A program made the translations under genes and the position numbers. A stretch of 64,000 nucleotides of DNA from Gnetum montanum (lineage: Eukaryota; Streptophyta; Gnetopsida; Gnetales; Gnetaceae), in the NCBI GenBank assembly GCA_015680685.1, contig MNCI01003962.1:308821-372820 (forward strand). The letters run 5' to 3'. Below the pieces are notes generated by a model, which did no database searches, was not told the origin of the DNA, and saw only the letters and a list, made by a program, of their open reading frames with translations. Shown piece after piece: positions 58,444 to 64,000 of this stretch (the first letter of the stretch is position 1; each line of letters starts with the position of its first letter).

Positions 58444-58509
58444 TGTTTTGTACTTCTTTGTCAATGCCTCTTGGGTAGATTCCTCTAGGTGTCAACAAAT
58501 AGGGGCCAA
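58444..58509 (+). promoter_or_regulatory. Polypurine region and conserved pre-LTR box of element C
   Basis: TGGTGTTTTGTACTTCTTTG begins the box and CAACAAATAGGGGCCAA ends it at the LTR. It matches the boxes before the 3' LTRs of A and B, although the LTRs themselves differ. Confidence 0.65.
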
Positions 58510-59318
58510 TGAAAACACCACAAAAATTTTGGCCTAGCACTTTCAGACAAGATTCAAGTTAAGTCATGCAGCTGCCTAAGCATGAGTACAGCATGACCAA
58601 ACATGGAGGCCTCCGAAACAACCCCCGATGGTTCACGATTCAATAGGCAAGGTTCCCCTGGGGCCCACAGGCAACTACACTAGCTTTCAACATCCAGAAT
58701 CAAAATTTTTGGGCTCAAAATGCTTGGTTTTGGCTAAGTATACTTTGGTTATATTTTCTTACATTGCACAACATAAGGCTCAGTGTCACCAACTTTTGGA
58801 GCCCCAAAACTGAGCCAAAATAGGCCAAAATTAGGCACAAGGATCCCCATGACCTTCACCAATGTCACAGTAGGTCCCAACCTCTAGAAAATCAAGATTT
58901 GGGTCTTAAATATGCCATTTTGACTTGGTGACGCTGGGGTTACTTTTCAGATGCTGCACAGCGTAATGCCCAATGTCATAAACCAAAATAGGGTAAAAAA
59001 AACATCCAAATCAGCCCAAATTTGGCACACAAAACCCTCATGACCCGTGGCATGTAGATCCACTCTGAAAATGGGTCTCACAGGTCAAAAATGGGTTGAA
59101 AATGCAATGTTTTCAGGTCATTTGCTGTTAGTCATGTTGACATGCTTCGAGCAGCGTAAGGATCAACGTCATCAAATAAACTAGGGCCAAAACGACATCC
59201 AAATCAGCCCAAATTTGGCACATCGAACCCTCATGACCCATGGCATGCATATTCACTTTGAAAATGGTTTTCACAGGTCAAAAATGGGTTCATAATGCAC
59301 TATTTTCAAGTCATTTGT
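58510..59318 (+). mobile_element. 3' LTR of element C, truncated
   Basis: Begins TGAAAACACCAC and aligns with 42719-43527, with one fewer 192-bp unit. The alignment stops at TCATTTG near 59318, so the last ~1.1 kb (the minisatellites and U5) is missing. No target-site duplication can be tested. Confidence 0.8.
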
Positions 59319-61320
59319 GACCACTCCGCAATTGCGTTCTAACCAGTGCACATTTTAATTGTTTATCAATACAAAACATTTTAATTATTGCCCAAATTTG
59401 TGCAGTTTACATTATTGTTCCTATTTACATTTTTCATATTTTCATTATTTATCATTTAAATAGTTTACATTCATTTTCATTAGTTTATGTTCATTTTTGC
59501 ATTTGTTTTTGTATAACCTAACGCATAGAAATTGCGTATGTTTAGGAAGTCCTCGTTTGATCCGCGTGTGGACCATTCAAGGCACTATACCTTCATTAAT
59601 CTCCAGCTTGCCCTCAAGAGAAGGCAAGGTCTTACTATTTCATCTTTAGATCTCTGGATGTCTGTTCATTCCAGCCTCTCATCGACGATTTTAGATGGTA
59701 CAAGTAGTTTTGGAATTAGGAAAGATCCAAAGGTTTTTAAAGGTGTGACTTCAAGGGGACTTGATACTCTTTGTACTCTTCTACTTGCTTGAGTGCTTGA
59801 GTATGTTTCATGGAATTCTTACCATTCCATACCATCCACTAATCGGAAGTTAAATAATGTCATTACATGGTGTAGTTCCCATTAACAAAAAATAAAATCA
59901 AATGGAATTCAAAGCACACCCCTTCAACACAAATAAGTTCTTGCATGGTGTGGTTCCTATTTAAAAAATAATAATAGGAATTCAAAGCATACCCCTTGGA
60001 TAAATAAATGAGCTACAAGAATTGGTTATGGGACTCAAACAACATGCACCTATGCTTGAAGGTTCCCTCTAACTAAGGCCCTCTCTCTCACTTTCTACTT
60101 CTCTTTTCTTCTCTTTGTGGAATGATGGTTGTTTTTTGGAAGCATTCTTGTGTCTCAAGTGGATGGATCGGTCTTGGAGTGGCAATGCAAAGTCACTAAA
60201 AGTGGATGGTTTTGGTCTAGACTAAGGATGCAACTTATTAGGCCATTTTCAACATAAATTCCACAATGGACTTCTTATGACCTCAATTTATAACTCCATT
60301 TGACCGTTTTATCATCCATCTATGCTACCATAACTTACTTGACTACTGGGTTCTATGTTATGCTCTATGTCTTAGTCTGATGTGTCAGCATTCTTAAGTA
60401 GATTCTTTTAGGTTGGTCCCTAACTTTTCATAACTATTAATCGACTATGGGTCCCATAGACTCTTCAGTTGAGGTTACGCAAGGGCAAAAATGACATGAG
60501 CATACTATGGGGAGGACCAACTTGCATGGATTTTTGCTTGATTAGTTAAGGTTCCTTCCCTTTGACATTACTACAATCCCCTCTTTCACATTTTCCATTG
60601 AGTATTCCACTTAGTGCTCCTTAATCTATCATTTCATTTATCTACTAAATCAAATTTTCTTCATTTTTCCAAGTTTATAAGCTTCAACATCCTCTTCTCA
60701 TATTTTCATATTATTCTTGGTCCTTTAAGCTTTCATTTAACCCTAATTTCATCCAAAAATTACTTGTATTTTGAAAGCTTGACCAAATTCAATAGAAGTC
60801 AATGATGGTTAATGGTTGCATTAACAAGGCCTCATCAACACAGTGCGTACACACTATATATACCACTAAGCACTTAAGAATTTTTTTTCATTTTCTCATA
60901 ACACATGGGAATTTTTTGCAATTTTTTAGAGCCTAAAATATTCCAAAGCTCATAAATTCCCAGCTATTTGTCCAAATCACTCCGTTTTTTGATCTTGTGC
61001 TTACTGGAGGTAAGACCTTTATTGTGGGGGCTACAAACCTTAAGGTTTCCAATGAAAAATTGCTGAAATGTTTTCACAATTTTTTTAACTCCTCCAAAGG
61101 GTTAATAACTTTAAAAACATAGAAACATTAATTTTTTCAAAGATTAACACTTTTAGTAACCTCTAGGATGGGTTATTGGTGATAATACATAAATAAAATG
61201 ACAATTGAATTAATTAAATCAACCATAATCACAACTTAGCCAAAGTGTGACCATCTTTAAGAGATAAAGGTATCCCAATTTCTTTAAGGTTACACAATGA
61301 TTGCTAATCCATGGTTTCAT
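59319..61320. other. Mostly unrecognised AT-rich sequence
   Basis: A GCATGGTGTGGTTCC / GGAATTCAAAGCA(C/T)ACCCC phrase is repeated near 59870-59995. A TATA-like CACTATATATACCAC lies near 60847. The segment GGCCTCATCAACACAGTGCG near 60828 weakly resembles the LTR of F (35121). It may include an LTR of the element that carries the gene at 61330, but I cannot delimit one. The 86-codon ORF at 59532 and the 63-codon ORF at 60614 have no recognisable features. Confidence 0.35.
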
Positions 61321-61329
61321 TGTGATTAT

Positions 61330-64000
61330 AGATGGCACCAAAATAGAAATGCTCACAAGAAGGAGAACCCTTGCAACCATGGGAGAAGTGGCCCAGATCT
61401 AGAAGGGGCCAACAAGAATAAGGCCAAGAATTAACAAAGGTAATCCATGCAATGGAACCTCTTCATGAGGAGCTTGAAGTGGAATCTATATGATAGATTC
61501 CAAAAGAAGAAGTTCCAAAAAAACAATCCCAAATAGGAGAACTATCGACAGAACAATCCCAAATAGGAGAAGTGTCTGGACCCATGCCAAGGCTTGAGGT
61601 TACTTTGACAAAAGCTTGCCTAGACATCATCAAGTCCCAAGAGATCCAAAGATCAATTCTTTAATATATCAACTTCAGACCATTTTTGGAGAAATCTCCA
61701 GAGGATTTCAAGACATAACTATAAGCCTCTCCCATGTGGCCAATCATCATGTCTAATGGGGAATGGTATATGGAAGAGACATATCTCTTCTAGAGTATCT
61801 AAAGGCTAGGGTCCATTGTAAAACTTAAGGACATTCAAGTGTCCTACTTAGTAGAAGATACTACATAGGCACTCGGATTGCCTGATATAGGAACATAGTT
61901 GGCATAACTATCCATAGAAAATAATCCTAAGGCCAAGAGGGAGTTGACCCAATGATGTTACGAGGTTGACTATAAGGAGTATGGTGTGCTCACATTGGTG
62001 GAGTGAATTTACTTCAAGATTGTAGCCTATCACCTCAATCCACCAGTGAGGAAAAGCAAGGTAACCACCTTCTCTACCTGAGCATGTGCTGCTCTAAGTG
62101 GGAAATTTCCCATTAACCTTCCACAACTGATCTATTAGAAATCGAGAAGTGCTTCAAGGAGAATGAACATGGAAGGAAAATCTTTCCCTTTCCATGCCTC
62201 ATCTGGAAACTCTGCAAAAGAGCAGGCATTGTTCACTCTTCCAATGATACCCTTGGGCATGCTTCCTTGGCCTCATGGTCAAAGATCATGAAAGATAAAA
62301 CATCAACAACAACTCAAAAAGAGGAGTAGCTTCCACCCCCACCCACTTAGAAAACAACACTAAAGGCCTGTGTAGCCATTGAATGTCTATGCAAAATCGA
62401 AGAACAACTTTTGAGTGAATAAGAGAAACATGTGGAGTAGATCCATCTATATATCAGCCAGTGTTGAGTCACCTTAATGAGGTAGCTTGAATAGTTAGTC
62501 AGATGGAGAGGGATGTTCAATTTTCTTTACCCAATGAATGTAGTTGCTTAAGAGGTTAGATCCCAATGCTCAAGAGTTAACAATGTCAATATCAACACAT
62601 CATCTATTCTTAGAAATCTTTGGAAATGCTACCACTTATTCGGTGCAATTGGAGGAAGGTGAAGAGGAAACTATCTTGGTGATGCAACACCATGGGTAGG
62701 AGATTGCAACTAAAGTGGTGGCTGATCATGTAGGAAAAGCATTGAATGCTCCCACAATGTCTATACCAAACGTATCTGCACTTTAAGATGTGTAAACATC
62801 GACAAGCATGATTAGATAGAAGTTAGATATAGCCCAGCATGAAAAGTTGCTAGAATGACTGGTAGGAATCAGGCAACCAACTTCAAACATCTTTGATTTT
62901 CTAGAAAACATCACTATGATTCAGTTAGAGGTACTTAATGCAAGGGGCAAATGCATCATCCTAGAGGATCAACTTGAAATGGTGTAAGAAGGAAACCAAT
63001 GCTTGGCCATGAAGGTTACTGAACTTTGTGCCCAACTTGTGGATCCTACGATCCTTGCCTAGCAATAACAAGAGATGAAACTTTCAAATAGCTTTAAGAA
63101 AGATTCTAGAAGGCTAAGAAAGAGGTAGTTACAACCATCTTTAACTAGTCCATAGCTAAAGTAGAAATGCACTCAATTCGAAAGGACTTGGAATAGATGA
63201 ACTAGGATAATAAAGCACTTATCATAGAAAATTATTGCCTGTGAAATGTTGGTGCCTATAAAGATCAAATGGAGGAATTCCTTCATAAACAACATGAGTA
63301 GCTTGCTAGTGTGAACACTAAATTGAGGAGATTGATCATAAAAAATCACAATCTATCAATAGAGGAAGTGTGTTCCTTGCACTAGAAATCGATCATTGAA
63401 ATCACCACCTGGAAGAATGAGGCCCTCAAATTCAAGAAAGTGGATAATCACTATATGGACTAGTTTGGCCTACAAAAGGAAGTGAATAAAAAAAATTTAT
63501 GTGATGAATAAAACCCTCTAATAACTCCAACAAAGAATAGAAATGTGGCAGCCCATCATTGGTGGGATCAATTCCTACAACAAAGCAAACATTCACTTAA
63601 ATGAGTTGCAAATCGAGGAGATGATAGAATACATGAAGTTGGCTAATCTCCAATAAGCAAACTTGGCAATGTTGACTCCTAGATAGATATGGTTAGAACT
63701 AGAAAAACAAGTGAATAGCTTGTATTTATTATACTAGGCAGAGTTTAAGCATCACAAAGACACCAAGCACAAGCTTGAAACTACAAATGCTGAACTTGAA
63801 GTTCTCATAACATGATTCAAAGGCCAATGATCAATTGCTGAGAACCTAGCCAGATGGATGAATGACTACAAGGAGCTAAAAGATATAGTCAAAGTGTTTA
63901 ACATTGAATTCAAATAGTTTCCTACTTGGTTCATCAATGCAAAAGAGTTATTTCTAGCAATTCTGTATCCTTGGGATGTGCCCATTTCAATCCACATTGG
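61330..64000 (+). pseudogene. Decayed coiled-coil protein gene G (runs off the window)
   Basis: A long plus-strand coding remnant with many TAG/TAA stops and a few frameshifts. Readable stretches include KEEVPKKQSQIGELSTEQSQ, VEDTT.ALGLPDIGT and PPVRKSKVTTFST near 62045-62080. Lys/Glu/Leu-rich segments follow that look like coiled coil (ILEDQLEMV near 62965, and the 63600-63810 region with QIEEMIEYMKLANL). No RT, protease or zinc motif is seen. The plan of a globular N-terminal half, an APTMSIP-like segment and coiled coil recalls the antisense gene at 11242-15669 (GPTSIPIG, then AKVEDLKSR), but identity is too low to claim homology. A retroelement gag-like ORF is equally possible. Confidence 0.4.

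Noticed and set aside
59532-59792. An 86-codon ORF with ordinary-looking composition
   Set aside because: No recognisable domain, neighbour or splice context supports it as a host gene or exon.
1-64000. Recoded TAG codon (an alternative genetic code)
   Set aside because: TAG often falls where Gln or Trp is expected, but TGA and TAA do too, frameshifts are present and catalytic residues are lost. Decay of silenced elements explains this better.

Overview
This window looks like intergenic DNA from a seed plant with a very large, repeat-filled genome. A gymnosperm is my best guess, but that is inference. I see no intact host gene, no rRNA or tRNA gene and no bacterial-type feature. Almost everything is decayed Ty3/gypsy LTR retrotransposon, nested and recombined. 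Reading frames are often continuous over kilobases but dotted with stops that mostly look like C-to-T or G-to-A changes (CAG/CAA/CGA to stop, TGG to TAG). That is the signature of old, methylated DNA.

Layout. (1) 1-5026, element E: a ~190-bp repeat array, then the first four exons of a plus-strand gene. (2) 5027-21944, composite element A, minus strand: 3' LTR (5027-6468), IN, aRNH, gRNH and RT (6790-10299), a long pro-RT intron (10300-~16000), protease (~16.0-16.5 kb), gag (17.4-19.68 kb), a repeat-bearing leader, and a 5' LTR (20354-21944). (3) 21945-~24552, fragment D: half of an RT, cut exactly at the A LTR, then its intron with the ~190-bp array. (4) ~24553-35045, element B, minus strand: 3' LTR, IN, RNases H, RT, then intron, array and antisense exon 1. 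(5) 35046-42718, element F, plus strand: an Athila-like gypsy element. (6) 42719-59318, element C, plus strand: LTR, gag, protease, intron, RT, gRNH, aRNH, IN and a truncated 3' LTR. (7) 59319-64000: little recognisable until a decayed coiled-coil gene, G (from ~61.3 kb).

A, B and C belong to the Tat/Ogre side of Ty3/gypsy. A, B and C carry a second, archaeal-type RNase H between gRNH and IN, and protease and RT are split by an intron whose acceptor is conserved just before the RT ATG. D shows only the RT half and the same kind of intron.

The most interesting feature is inside that intron. An unrecognised multi-exon gene lies antisense to gag-pol, best seen at 11242-15669 (six exons, five GT-AG introns). 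A second copy at 2272-5026 has the same first three exon boundaries and the same intron phases (2, 2, 1). B keeps exon 1 at exactly the same length as E, and C keeps a candidate last exon. Each of E, D and B has a ~190-bp tandem array in front of this gene. Short arrays built on TTAAACTAG sit at three non-coding junctions: the protease side of the intron, the RT side of the intron, and after IN. LTRs and introns of one element also share a family-specific palindromic word. I infer an element lineage with an antisense passenger gene and co-evolving spacer repeats. Every copy here is now broken.
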